Assembly: GCA_008694505.1 (NCBI GenBank)
Contig: VZDJ01000301.1
Span: 3,740,850 to 3,804,849 of the forward strand
Direction: 5' to 3'
Origin: Cyanoderma ruficeps
Lineage: Eukaryota > Chordata > Aves > Passeriformes > Timaliidae
Length of the DNA stretch: 64,000 nt
In this document: piece after piece, positions 1 to 11,900 of the stretch
Layout of the letters: every line of letters begins with the position of its first letter
Position numbering within the stretch: position 1 is the first letter of the stretch
Made by a program: the position numbers and the translations under genes
Notes under the pieces: generated by a model
Databases searched by the model: none
Told to the model about the DNA's origin: nothing
The model's input: only the letters and a program-made list of their open reading frames with translations

Positions 1-21
1 AGCCCCCTGGCATCCCCACAG

Positions 22-3000
22 GCTCCTACACCCTTTCTGATGGGAACAGGACCTGCGTCAAGGCCGTCATGGGCCTGCAGCTGATGGCTCAAAATACAGA
101 AGAGGTGAGGTGGAAGCTGAGCTTTGTAGTGACTTTATTCATTAGCTGGAGTTTATTCTTCCTCTTTCCAAGCCGTTTTCAGAATTACCTTCTGTGATCA
201 GTCTGAGACCCCTCATGTGCCACACCATCCCAGCTGCTGTACTTTGGCCTGTGTGATGATGATGTCAAGGGGATGTAAAGGTGCTTTCTTACTTCAGTGA
301 TATTTTTGTGGGAGCAATGCTAGGCTAGGAGATCAGCCTCCAGGGTTATTTGTGCTTCCTAGAATGGGAGATTAGTTAATAACTGACCTCAGGTAAGAGG
401 CTGACGTTGTGAGTTGCAATGAAAGGAAGAAATTGCCAATTCACAGGCTTGGATTTAGAGGTGAGTTGTCCTGATGCTCATGTATGGACATTTTAGGATC
501 ATGGGAACTGCCGGGTACTGAAGACCTGATCCTCTCTCCTAGAAGTGATCCACTGAGAATGATTCAGCAAAAGATGTCATACAACCTGAAATGGCAATTG
601 TGTCCCTCAGGCTTAAGGTTTTGTAGCCTCTCCATTAAGACAACACATGGAGCTACATCCTCAGGCTCTGGAGTTGTTATGCTCGAGCCATCCCTGTTAC
701 AAATACAAATATTTGTGTTTGATGTCTGAATATTTCTAATACTGGATGACTGTCTAATGTTGGTAAAGGGAATTTTTATCCCTTGTCCTGGCAGAAACCA
801 GGCGGGGAGCAGGATTCCCACCCTCACCAGACCATAGTGGGATGTTTATAATAACACAAGGTGCTCCCTCTTTGTAAATTACCACTTGTACTCATCTGAC
901 CCTGTCTGAATCATATCAGTTCACTGAATGAACAGAAACCAAATATTTTCTACCAGATTAATGTGCTGGAACAGCTCAGTGATGTGTCAGACAACCACCA
1001 GTGCTGGTTTACGAGTGGGGAATGGCCCTGGCAGGCACTTTGGCTGCCACCACCACTGGATGTGGTTCATTCAGCCACACAGAGCCTGTGGGTAAAAACA
1101 GGGCAAATCTCCTCATGTTTTGAAGTTACTAAATCTCTGCATGTTTGGTTTTAAGTTCCCCCCTCCTCTCCATCAGCAGCCCTGCAATGTCTCTTCTCTC
1201 TACAGGGGCGGATGGAATATGTGACTGTGAACCCTAATGCGACAAAGATATCTGGGAGCTGTGGGATGGTGCAGTCTCAGCTGAACTTAACTTTTAGTGG
1301 AGGATTTGTAAACATCACCTTTGTAAAGGTAATTGTTGCATTTAGGGGGAAGGAGTGTTTAGGACTCAGAACCAAGAACTTAGGCTGCCTTTGATTCAGC
1401 TTGAGCTGTGGGAAAAGGCATTTTGTCTATCTCTGTGCTTGTTTTCCATCTGTATATAACTGCATGGTTAGTCCTGTTCTTCCCAAAGGGCTAGAACCAC
1501 AGAACCATGGTTTAATTAATTCAGGTTGGAAAATACCTCTGGAGGCTGCCTGATGCAGCATTGTGCTCACACTACAACTGACTCCAGTGTTAAATCAGGT
1601 CTGTTTGAACTTTCAGTTTGGAAGTGAAGGGTAAGCACAGTGCTCTGCCATCCTCTGACAGAGAGTGCCAGAGAGCCGTGTTAAAGCTGCCCATCAAGCA
1701 ACACAAAGTCTAGGCACAGCCAAGCAAAATCTGAGTCTCTTTTTTACACAGGTAAAGGTCTCATGGGAGGGAATGTTGCAGGCCGAAGCTGGGCGTGTCC
1801 CAGTTTCAGGAACACTGAAATGAAACTCACACCACGGTTGTTTTAGAAAACTCTCTCTAATTCAAATTTGACTTCAGTTTTTATACATATGTACAGAGGT
1901 CAGGAGATTGGCTACACAGGTCCTTCAACCTGGATGGTGGACATCACCATCAATCATTTCTTCTCTCACAGGAGAAGTATGTAAACATTCTAAGAATAGA
2001 TATTGTTTTCATGAAGCTGCGTGAGAAAGTTCTACAGAAAGACAAAAAGACAGAAAGCTCAGGGCAACAAGGGAAGGTCAGGCCTGCTGTTTGCATTGGA
2101 GTGGTGCAGAGGGAAAGGATTTGGAACTGCAGCCCCTGTACAGGAACAAGGTGTGCTGGGAGCTCTGACTCACACTGTCAAGTTGCTCTTAGCCATTTGC
2201 TTCCCCTAAAATCCAGCTGGGGTTGTCACATTCAAAGGACAGCCTGTGCAGTTTTAAGTGCCCAGAAGCCATGACACATCCACAGCTGAGGGAGTCTCAT
2301 TTCATCTAGTTTCTGAGTGGAAAATTCCAAACAAGGGAACTGCAACAACAAAATTGTAGATAAGTGGCCTTAAAATGCACCACACCAGGGAGACCTATAA
2401 ACACACACAGAAACTTGGGCAAGATGAGAGCTCTGGCTTAGGCAGTGGGAAACTGAGCTTTGTTTTTGACATTGTATCTATTAATTCCATGTTCCCCACT
2501 GGGGCCACATCACATGCAGGTGTGACATTGAGACAAGCTACCAAGAGTGCTGCAGCTTTTATAAGCACAGGAGAAAATCCCTGAGTGCAGCCATCCTCTT
2601 GCTAACACAGACATTTGCACATTTTGGGAGGCAGCACCTGAAAGCTGTAAGGGCTGAGTGATGCCAGCAGAGGTAAAACAGAGCTGACACTGTGTACAAA
2701 GTGTTAATGGGCAGGGAGGAATGGGCAGGAACATGGCACAGTTTGGATCCCATCAAACTCTGGCAGGTGTAATGAACATCAAGGCCGTGTCCTGGAGCTC
2801 CACAGCAGCTGAGAGCTGCATCTGGCCATCTGCTGATCTGTGTCCTTCAATTCACTGCTGATCTGTGTCCTTCAATTAATCAAGCTGAAGTGTCAGTCTT
2901 GCAGCCTGGTTCCAAGCTCAGATTAGAGACAATTAAGAAAAGTACAAATGGTGAATCAGTAATTTTCATAGAAAGTCCAAGAGGGAACAGCAAATTGTAC

Positions 3001-6000
3001 TCCACATGTATAATTAATTCTTGAACAGAGAAAATATTTCGATTAGTAGTCATCTTTATTTTAGCTTATGGCAAAAAGTTTTTTAAGAGCTACAGAGGAA
3101 AATTTTGTAAGGTAAAAAATGAAAGAGCTCTTTCAAAACAAAGGATCAGTTCAGACTCTGAGTGTTTGCTTTAAATGTTTGCTTCCTGCAATAAGAGGAG
3201 CATTTTTGGTGTTACAAGAATCCATAGAGAAAGGCTGGGGATTCAAGTACCCACGAAAGCCCCAAGTTGCAGCAGTGCTAAGGAGAGTGATGTAAACCCT
3301 TAGGAGGTGCTTGACCTGTCTTGCCCTGAAAAAGGTGGTTTTTGGCACAGCATGAGACAATGCACCCTCCACTTAAAGATAAACCTCAAGAGCATAGCAG
3401 GGCTCAGCTTGGGCTGCTTTGAAATTCAAGTTAATAAGAAAACAGTTTGCTGGCTTTTTGTGTTTGGTCCCCACAGCCTCTTGGTGCTTTGAAGCAGGAG
3501 TGCTGCTGCAGTGGCACTTGTGGCTGTCCCTGGTGGGAGAGGAGCTGGCTCCTGCCCCGGGGCTGAGGTGGCAGAGGAGAGGGGCTGGTTCAGTGCTCAC
3601 CACTCCTGCAGCCTCTGCAAAGGGCTTGAAAAAAGGAAGTTGTGTAACCAACCCACAAGACGTGAAGTAGGAGCAGGTGTTTTCCCCAAGCAAAGTTTTC
3701 AACTGTGGCCAAACAGAAAAAAGCACTGCCACCCAAAAATGGTCATGTTTCACCTAATTATGTCTTTCAGTTGGAATAATGCTGAGAACCTCATCTCTGG
3801 TGTATTTCTTTCTTAATTTTTCCCTCTCCATCCTATCAGTTTCTAACTGGGACCACAGGACACATTCATGTTTACTGCCATTTATCCACCAGCTGCACCA
3901 GTCCCTGTGTGCTCACAGCAAGAATTAAACTGGGTAGCAGGGCTGCTGCACGAGGCATCACATTTTATTCCAACACTGATACCAGGGAGAAGTTCCCAGG
4001 TCTGGCTCTCAACCTTTGACACTTCAGGGGAGGGCAGTGTCCAAGCTGCACCAGGGTTTCAGGGCACACGCAACCTGGCTGGAAATCTTGTTCTGTGCTG
4101 TTGTACCAGGTGCTTTCCATGTCAGCAGTCTTTCTACTTTTGGTTATCACAAGTATCTCATGAGTGCCCAGCTTGAGCAGTTTGTGTAAAATGACACCTG
4201 CATGCTCCAGTTTCACTGAATTGAGCAGAATTGGTGATGCAGCTGAGATTCAGAAAAGAAAAATACATCCAAGAGAGTTGATTCTTGGGTCTCAAAGGTG
4301 ATGCTTTACAAAGTGTTTCTTTGGGAAATTCTTTGTGACCATTTTGCTGAGGTAAGCTGTGTTTCTTTCCCCTGCAAATATGAGTCTGCATTATGAATAA
4401 AGATACATCTTCTTTTGCAGCAAGCTTCAAGTTACTCTGTCACTAGAATTGAGAGCAGAATACAGTTATCTTCTGAAGGTCAGTGATTTTACTCTATCTT
4501 AATTTCATATCAAACTGCTCTGGGTGTGGGATAAGTTTTCAGATCTTTAAAACACTGGATTTTGCAAATATGTGTTTTATCAAGCTTTCAATGTGTCATT
4601 CACCTAAGTCTTATGGTATAAAAATGGAAGAGAAGGGACCTGGCTGCAGTTATGTCACTATTATTACATTTTCTTTTTGATCTCAAAGGCTTTCCCTGCC
4701 CCACTCTTTCAGAATAGAGATTACTTCAAACCTTGCCTGCTCCTTTGAGAATTCTAACCCCCTCTTGCAGACACAATTCGGTAAAATGTGATTTGAAGAA
4801 GCATCTGAAGTTTTAGCCACTTTTTCAGACCTAAGCTCAACTGAGTTGCTCACTGATAGTTAAAACACTCATTTAAACATGTAAGAATAAGTGATAGTGG
4901 AGAAAATGTCCATGCTTTAGTCACTTCTGGGACCATTTTATCTCAGAAAGATGTTGGTTCCAGTGGGGTGAGTGTGGATTCTCATCTGTCTCTCTCTGGC
5001 CTCCAGGTATGCTTTTTTATGCAGCTCTAAATGAGAAGCTGTTCACAACAAAGCTGGGGAATTCCTTTAAGTGTGCCAGCAGGCAAACCTTCCTCTTGGA
5101 AAGGGACTTCCAGATCCTCTTTGTTCACATGCAGCTGCAAGCGTTTGACATTGTGGGTGACCAGTTTGGAAAAGGTGAGTAGAAGGATACTTTTCCACCC
5201 TTCCCAGATCTACATGTCTGATGGATGTCATCTGTTAAATCGTACCCATACACATCCCACTGCTGTTTTCTCAGCCTTTCCTGGGTCATTTCCAACACAG
5301 TGCTAATACATATGGAGGGTGGAAAAATATTTTTCCCCCTGCATTCAGTACCTTCTGTTTCACCTTCTTATTAAAAATGTTCAACTCTACAGATACAATT
5401 TTCTTTGTCCATTTTCTCCTGAAACAAGCAGAGGTGTGTTCACCACCAGTGCACTTCCCAAACCCCAATATGCAAATCTCACTGTCCCAATATAACCAGA
5501 TTTTAGCTATTTTTAAAGGCTCCTGATATTCATGTTGTCCTGTGGCAGCAGCAGCAAAACTGCCAGCTGATAAGGGATATTTGTGAATGCAGGATAATAT
5601 TTTCAGACAAGCTGTGTCTAGACATGATAAAATTTGCTCCTGAGGAGGAGCACAACTGGCCCACTCCCAGTTTCAGAATTAAACAGGATAATCATCTCTT
5701 CAGCTTGTCTTTTCTTGGAGAAGTGCCACAAAGAGGCAATCAGGTATGTCAGTAAAAGACAAAAACCAGAGAGGGGGACTCAGTGGGACCTCGTGGTCTC
5801 TTTCAAGTTGTCCATCTTGTCATTTCTGTGGCTTCCTCTCAGAGCATTTCCATCCAAGAACTCAGGTGCACAGAGGGGCTGACCAGCTCTCCAGCCCTTC
5901 AGATGCAGCAATAAAACATTCTCTCTTCTGTCACTTGTCTTTCTGCGTGCTTACAAAATATTGCCCCTGTATTCTTCCTTTTGACTCAGTTTGGCTCTGT

Positions 6001-8498
6001 TTGACCAATTCTTCTTCGTTAGGTCACCATTTTGGTTACCTTTTCCATTGTAAAAGGAATATAATGGGAAACAACATTTGGGGCTTTTTAAAGACATGGT
6101 CCTTCTCCACACTGAGAATCCCATCTATGCTGTCATTCTCATGAAGTATTTTTATGGGATAACACTGAGCTGGAAGAACTCATGGGATCGCATCTGGTCC
6201 CCACATTCCCATTCAAATGTGTACAATGAATGACCTTAATGTTGGGATTAGGTATGGCCTCACCTTTAGGAGAGACTCAGCTGAGAAAGATGCTCTGTGT
6301 TTCTCCCTCTCTCCTCCAAGTCAGACTAATCTCTGCTAGTCAGTACCATATACAAATTTAAATTAGTTTTGCTCTCAATCAGAGAACTGAGAAAGCAGCT
6401 TCCACCTCTGAAATAATTCCCCTGTGGCTATAAAAGATTCATGAGACTGTTGTGTATTGGCTGCATATGCAGAGTCTGAAAGAGAAAAGCCCCAGTGAAG
6501 GAATGACTAAACACATCACCAGCCTCCTCCCCTGCGTGTCTCAAGACTGATAGTTTCACTTCTGTTGCTCCTGATTTGCTTATCTTTAAATGGAGAAGAA
6601 AAAGAAAACATTAATGGTCACTGGTTTCGAGTTCCTTATAATTTTGTACAGATTACAGTGTTATGTCAATAGCTTGATCTGTTTGACTATGGAAATCTGT
6701 AAAAGGGCCTTCTATACTTCAGTGTGTCAGAAACAATTCCTAGAGTTCACAAAGTTCATTCCTTCATTCCCAATGTTTCATCAAAGCAAAACAGCCAATT
6801 CAAACATCTCTGGCTTTTACAACACTTAGATGCAAATACTTTTCAGCTCATTTAACAGCAGGTTACATTAACCAGACAGAGCTTTTAAAAGGCAGCCTCT
6901 AATAGAATGCTTATGCTTTTGTCTTTGTGGCATTGCCTCACCATCTGGATTAGAGCAGAAGAGGATCAGACTTTGGGAAGAGCCATGTGGAGGCTCTGGA
7001 GCTGTGACATGATGTCATGGACTCCACATGTTCCCTGGGATCATTGCCCACTGAGAGTGTAAAATTCCCATGGGGGGAAAAAGCCCAAGCCGAGCTATAA
7101 CCTGTGCCAGCACAGTCATGGAGTAACAGTTGAGGTTTTTATCTCAGAGCGCTGTCGAAACCTGCCCTGGGACAGTCACAGGGAGTGAGAGGGGCACAGG
7201 GTGTCAGATCTCCCTCATATCCTGGCTGTAAACTGGATTTGCTGCTGAGCTGGGATGTACTGTGGGGTTTAGCTGACCACAGTGCCCTGCTTAGAGAACA
7301 GTTTGCTCTGCAGGTGCCACTCACAGCAGCAGGATAAAGGTCTGTCTTTCCCCAGAGCCTGAGAAAGGACCATTCCTGTAGATCTGATGGAAGATGTAGG
7401 TCTGATCCAATTCTGGGGTAACACATTGGTGGTCATTCCCTGACATTGCCTTCCCTTCCAGGACTACACTTGTCTTTTGAATTTGAGGCTGATTCTGCCA
7501 TTGTTGCTGGCCACCAATTTACCTCAGTCTAGAAGTTCACTTTAAAGTAATAAGTTTCTGTTTAATCAGAGGATGATTTGAATATTCATTTGGGTAGGAA
7601 CTGGCTGAGGAAGCCAGGATTTGCACTTTCTGTAGCTAAGAGGTATGTTTGGAGTGATATCTTTGGATGGTCCTTCAAAGATATGATTTGTGTCTGATAT
7701 CATCACATGTACAACAAAATTGCAAAGGTACTGCTAAAGCAACTCCCTGGACTATGTCCAAGGCTTCTGCCTTCCTAATCTCTGAATGTTCTGAGTTAGC
7801 CACCATTATCCATAAATATTCTGAATTAAACAGGGAGAACAATTAGAATTTGATTTTTCTTAGAAAACACTGATTTAAAAGGATCCCTGCTGGACTAATG
7901 ATGTGCGGACTATGGGCTTCTGTCTCTGGCCTGATCCCCTTCACTGGGAAGAAGCAATCAGATGTCACACAGGAGCAGTTTTTGACCATGCAGGATGTGT
8001 CTTGCTCTTTATTTTCAGACTGTCACTTTGTATTGTGATGCTCCCCATCTGCTTTTGGGAAGAAAGCTCCTGCTGTGTGTGTGCTGAGTGGTGAAACAAT
8101 TCTTGCAGGTATGAGGGAGAAGAGCCACACTTTAGGGCAGCACAGAGCTACTGCAGAAGGGGCAAGGATGGTTTTCTTGAGATAAGGCTCACCACAGATA
8201 AAAAGTGTAGTAAGTATAGCTCAGGAAAAAGAAAAAAAAAACAAAGCAAGGTTTTGAGAACTTCTGGCTTGTATTTGCTAGCATTTCTGGAAGACAGATG
8301 TACAGTTTAGGAGTATGGTGTTCTGTTATAACATTCTCTGATCTCCTTTTCCTTTCAGAAGAAGAATGTTTTGCTGATAGAAACAGCAAAGTGGCTCCCA
8401 TCGCAGTGTGCCTGACTATCCTGGGATTGTTTGTCATTGTGTTTGCCACTTTCCTGATCTCCAGGAGGAAGCCACATAGAGGATATGAACGCATCTGA
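22..8498 (+). CDS. LAMP3: LAMP3, lysosome-associated membrane protein 3 (C-terminal part, 5 exons)
   Basis: Partial gene; the N-terminal exons lie before the window. Exons read from splice sites and phase are 22-104, 1206-1328, 4421-4478, 5007-5174 and 8359-8498 (stop TGA 8496-8498), giving 189 whole codons plus two bases of a split codon. They encode the membrane-proximal LAMP luminal domain with its four family cysteines (in NRTC, GSCG, FKCA, EECF), several N-glycosylation sequons (NRT, NAT, NLT, NIT), one transmembrane helix and a 12-residue cytosolic tail ending GYERI. The tail matches the family GYxxPhi lysosomal sorting signal. LAMP proteins are heavily glycosylated type I proteins of the lysosome and late endosome membrane. 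The LAMP family is certain from sequence; the choice of LAMP3 over LAMP1 or LAMP2 rests mainly on the MCCC1-DCUN1D1 neighbourhood. Confidence 0.88.
1490..1620 (-). repeat. Possible CR1-like LINE remnant in LAMP3 intron
   Basis: The stretch around 1497-1560 reads like the degraded reverse complement of an avian CR1 3' end: 'agaaccatgg' followed by 'caggttggaaaatacctct'. This resembles the common bird pattern of 'agaatggtt' then 'gggttggaa...gacct'. The rest has decayed past recognition. The call is by eye only. Confidence 0.35.
1765..2090. repeat. Possible solo-LTR-like sequence in LAMP3 intron
   Basis: This block looks like a CpG-depleted retroviral LTR. It has a G/C-rich head near 1776-1800, a region around 1875-1890 containing 'tttttatacata', and no coding frame. 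No clear TG...CA termini or target-site duplication could be fixed by eye, so it is recorded only as suspected. Confidence 0.25.
2830..2879 (+). repeat. 25-bp direct duplication in LAMP3 intron
   Basis: The 23-mer beginning CTGCTGATCTGTGTCC occurs at 2830-2852 and again at 2855-2877, separated by 'ca'. This is a recent-looking tandem duplication of about 25 bp with no coding role. Confidence 0.85.
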
Positions 8499-8902
8499 GG
8501 TGCCCTTGTGCTTCCAGATGTGTGCAGCAAGCAGAGAAGTCACAGGAGTTTTTGCTTCTGCCTGGCAATCTCCCTGTCCTGAAGCCACATTTTTACAAGA
8601 GATGACACCATGTGTTTACAGCTAATGAATGTTTCTGGAAAGAGTTCCTGTAAGGTGGGGAGGAGAGAATTCACATGTTCTACTTTAGGCAATTCTTAGC
8701 ATCTAATTTAGATATAGTCCAAAATGAGGAGCCTAAATTCTCCGTGTTATCAACAAAGGAGGTCATTCAGATCACCTAAGCCAGATTCCTAAAAATAGCT
8801 TAAAGCAAGCAGTATCACTATCTCCCAGAAAATCCATCAGGTTTGTTAGTGATGGTGTTTAGATTTATCAAAAGATGTAAGTCTGACCTTCAGGTGAATA
8901 AA
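8499..8902 (+). other. LAMP3: LAMP3 3' untranslated region (to first canonical poly(A) signal)
   Basis: Non-coding sequence following the LAMP3 stop. It is A/T-rich and has no significant open frame in the sense direction. The distal end is uncertain because AATAAA occurs at 8897-8902 and again at 9359-9364, and either could be used. Confidence 0.55.
8897..8902 (+). terminator. Candidate LAMP3 poly(A) signal AATAAA
   Basis: This is the first canonical hexamer after the LAMP3 stop, about 400 bases downstream, with a T-run about 50 bases further on. A second hexamer at 9359-9364 is followed by G/T-rich sequence near 9401-9420 and is an equally plausible distal site. Confidence 0.45.
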
Positions 8903-8909
8903 CCAGAGG

Positions 8910-11900
8910 CCCACAGCTACAGACAACCCTGCTAAGTGAGAGCTCACGGAATGCTTTTTTGGAACAAAAATCTCAGGGGAAGTGTCCAGTGTGACTCCAC
9001 TTGAAAGTTCCCACCAGTCCTACAACACAGTTACATTTCCTAACTGCCTGGGGTTCTCCCACTAAGCCCTTTGCAAAGACACAGTGGTAACTGTGACTTT
9101 TACACTGGAGCTTAATACATTCCTGGTCTTGTGAGAGCTCAGGAATTCCCCACGTGCTGTTCAGACATGGACCTGTCACAGTAACCACATTGAGCCCAGG
9201 AAATGTCCTCTACTGGGGCAGCAGGGTGGTCCCTTAATCCAGAAGGATGCCACACTCACTGGAAATGCCTGGGATTAAGTGACCACCACTGGGGCGCCTG
9301 CACGAGGTCCAGGAGAAATGGAAATCCGCTGGTGATTATGGTCAAGGCTTCTGTGGGAAATAAAAGCTTGCACAGGCTTTGGACAAACTCTGCCCAAAAG
9401 TCAGTGTTCTCCAGTGTGCTCACAGTGAGCAGCTGGATTTTCATATGGAAATAATTTGGAGTTGCTTTGAAGCACACTGATACACTCTGTAGTCTATTTC
9501 CTGCTAAACCAATGATGAAGGCATGAGAATAGTAATTACTTTCGAGATTTAAGTCCAGCTCGTGTTCTTTGTTGTAACAAGGAAAAGCTCCTTGTCACAA
9601 AAGATTTACATGTGCAGAAATGTGCACATACACACAGTCTGCTCACTGAAGCAAACGACATCAAGATGATAAGAAATTATGTACAAAAACATTTGCAAAA
9701 GAGAGAATAATATTCAATAAGAGCACACTTCCTCCAAGGAGTTAGGCTAATGGCTGAAATTTTAATAATAACTGTTTGGCCTGGAAAAGGACTGTGGAAT
9801 GGCACTCATTAAACAAAAGAAAGACTGAAGTCATATGCAAAAATGCCTTGACAGTTTAATCTGTATCTAAACAAAATGGAAATGCTGGGAGCCAATTTAA
9901 TTTCTATGAATAATGGCTCAAGTCCTGCCCAGTCATTAATGGTAATGGAACCTCTCTGGATTTTCACTGGATAAAATTGATGGTTATGTCTTGTCAGATA
10001 TTCCCCTAAGCATTTTAAAAATAGTTTTGATATTTTTCTAGTATTTCACTATTGCAAGTTTAATTATTTAAATGAAGAAAGAAAAGAAATTCTTCCATTC
10101 TATGAATTAACTAGAGATGTTGGTCTGTGTGAAGCAGGAAACATGGCCATACTGCTCTATAATCAGTATAATGTGTAGCTGTGGAAGTAATTAACATTCT
10201 CTAGAAATGTTCCCTTTGAGTCTGAATGAACCAATAAATAAGAAAGATAAAGACAATTTTGAAGCACTTTTACACTTGGAGAAACATCAGAACCAGCTGT
10301 GAGCACAGGAACAGCTGAATACATTTATAAGGTAAAATAGCACAAGAAATAGGATACCAAACTTTCAAGCCTTGAATACAGACACAGTGATTTGGACTGT
10401 ATTCAGTTGAATACTCAAATTGAAATGTAAGTATTTCAATTATTCTTTTGCAGAGGGCTCCATCACTGTTCATAATGCTTAGTGAGCTTTGCTGAGCTCA
10501 TTTTCCCTTCCTCCTCTCCTCCTTAGCAGACAAGCAGCTACTGGACTCAGACCTTGGGCCTCTAATTCTCAGGGTTACTTAATACTATGAATCTGTTGTT
10601 TAGTGAATCTTTCTGTTTATAAAGCAGATTTTTATACTCAATTAAAGCATTCACCTTTTCTAAAAAAATGACATGTCTGGGAGGAAAGGTAAATGGATGA
10701 AGAGCTTCCATTTGAAAATGAGCCTGTGCCTGCAGTAGGGATGTTGCTGTTCCAGTCTGCTACATGTGGACATTTTAACAACAAAAGCTGCCTAAAAAGA
10801 TGAGCACATGGTCTGGCCTTAAGCTGTCCTGCCCAGGGAACTGTAGATATCTTTTCTTTGTCAAAGCCGAGTCCATTTCACATGTTCTTTGAATTGTTGG
10901 ATTGTGTGATCTGTGTTACTTCTACTGACATGGATATAGCATTTGCTTGTTCTGAAAAACTGCTTTATGTTAATATTCAGTCTTTTAAAGAAGTCTGATA
11001 TCAGTATGAGGACAGAAAAGAGTTACTGATGACTGCTAATTCTGTGGTTAATATTGTGACTCCTGGCATTTTTACTAGTGATGCATGAATAATGGTTTTC
11101 CCCATAGGTTTTTTTTTTTTATTATTATTTCTACAGCGAATCAACCTGTTGGTATTGAACAGTGTTTGGATTCAGATTTACCTGACTTGTTCTTTTGCTT
11201 TTTCTTGCTATTATTTGTTTGCTATTTTTATGGAGCTGCATTCTGCCATTTGTACATGAATGATACTCTGGGCTTGCTCTAACTGGCAACAGGTGAAGTA
11301 CATGTGATACAAACCAATGAAACAATTGGATGCTCCAAGGAAATGCTGCCAACATGCAGCAAAATTAATCCAATGGAGTTAGGGCTTTACAGCAGTAGAG
11401 TATCCATTGGAGAAATCCTTACTGCATCAGAAGATCCCAGCCTTGAAGTGGAACCTTTCTCTCAGCTGTGGCCCATCCTGTTTCCCATCACCTCCATCCC
11501 TGGTCCCAAAACCCAACCAGTCTGCAGCAGGGATGTGTGTCAGCATAGTGGGGAGTGTTGCCTCTCCAAATTTAATGCTGAATTAAAATCAGACAACCCA
11601 GCTGCTCCCTGAGCTGCCATGTGCAGCTCTAAAAGCTGAATGCCTGTGTTTATTTTGTGCCAGAATTTAGGAATATATTAAGCTGGTACTTTTTTATCTA
11701 ATGGAGTGACTTTGGGGTTTCCCTCCCACTGGGAAAACTCTGTAGGGTAATTAGTCTCGGTGTTGCCAGACTTGCTCTTTTAAACATCTTGTCTGAGGAA
11801 ACAACTTGAGCAAAAAGTCCCTAAAAGAAGACCATACAAAAGAAGGATATTTGGTAAACTGCTTGCCTACTAGGTGGGCCATAATGGCCATACCATGGGG

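Larger units (their letters stand above)
105..8358 (+). other. LAMP3 introns
   Basis: The four introns are 105-1205, 1329-4420, 4479-5006 and 5175-8358, all GT-AG. Apart from the suspected repeats listed separately near 1490-1620, 1765-2090 and 2830-2879, I see no coding or RNA gene in them. The open frames present are short, lack family similarity and cross no sensible splice sites. The last intron, just over 3 kb, separates the luminal domain from the transmembrane exon. Confidence 0.7.
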
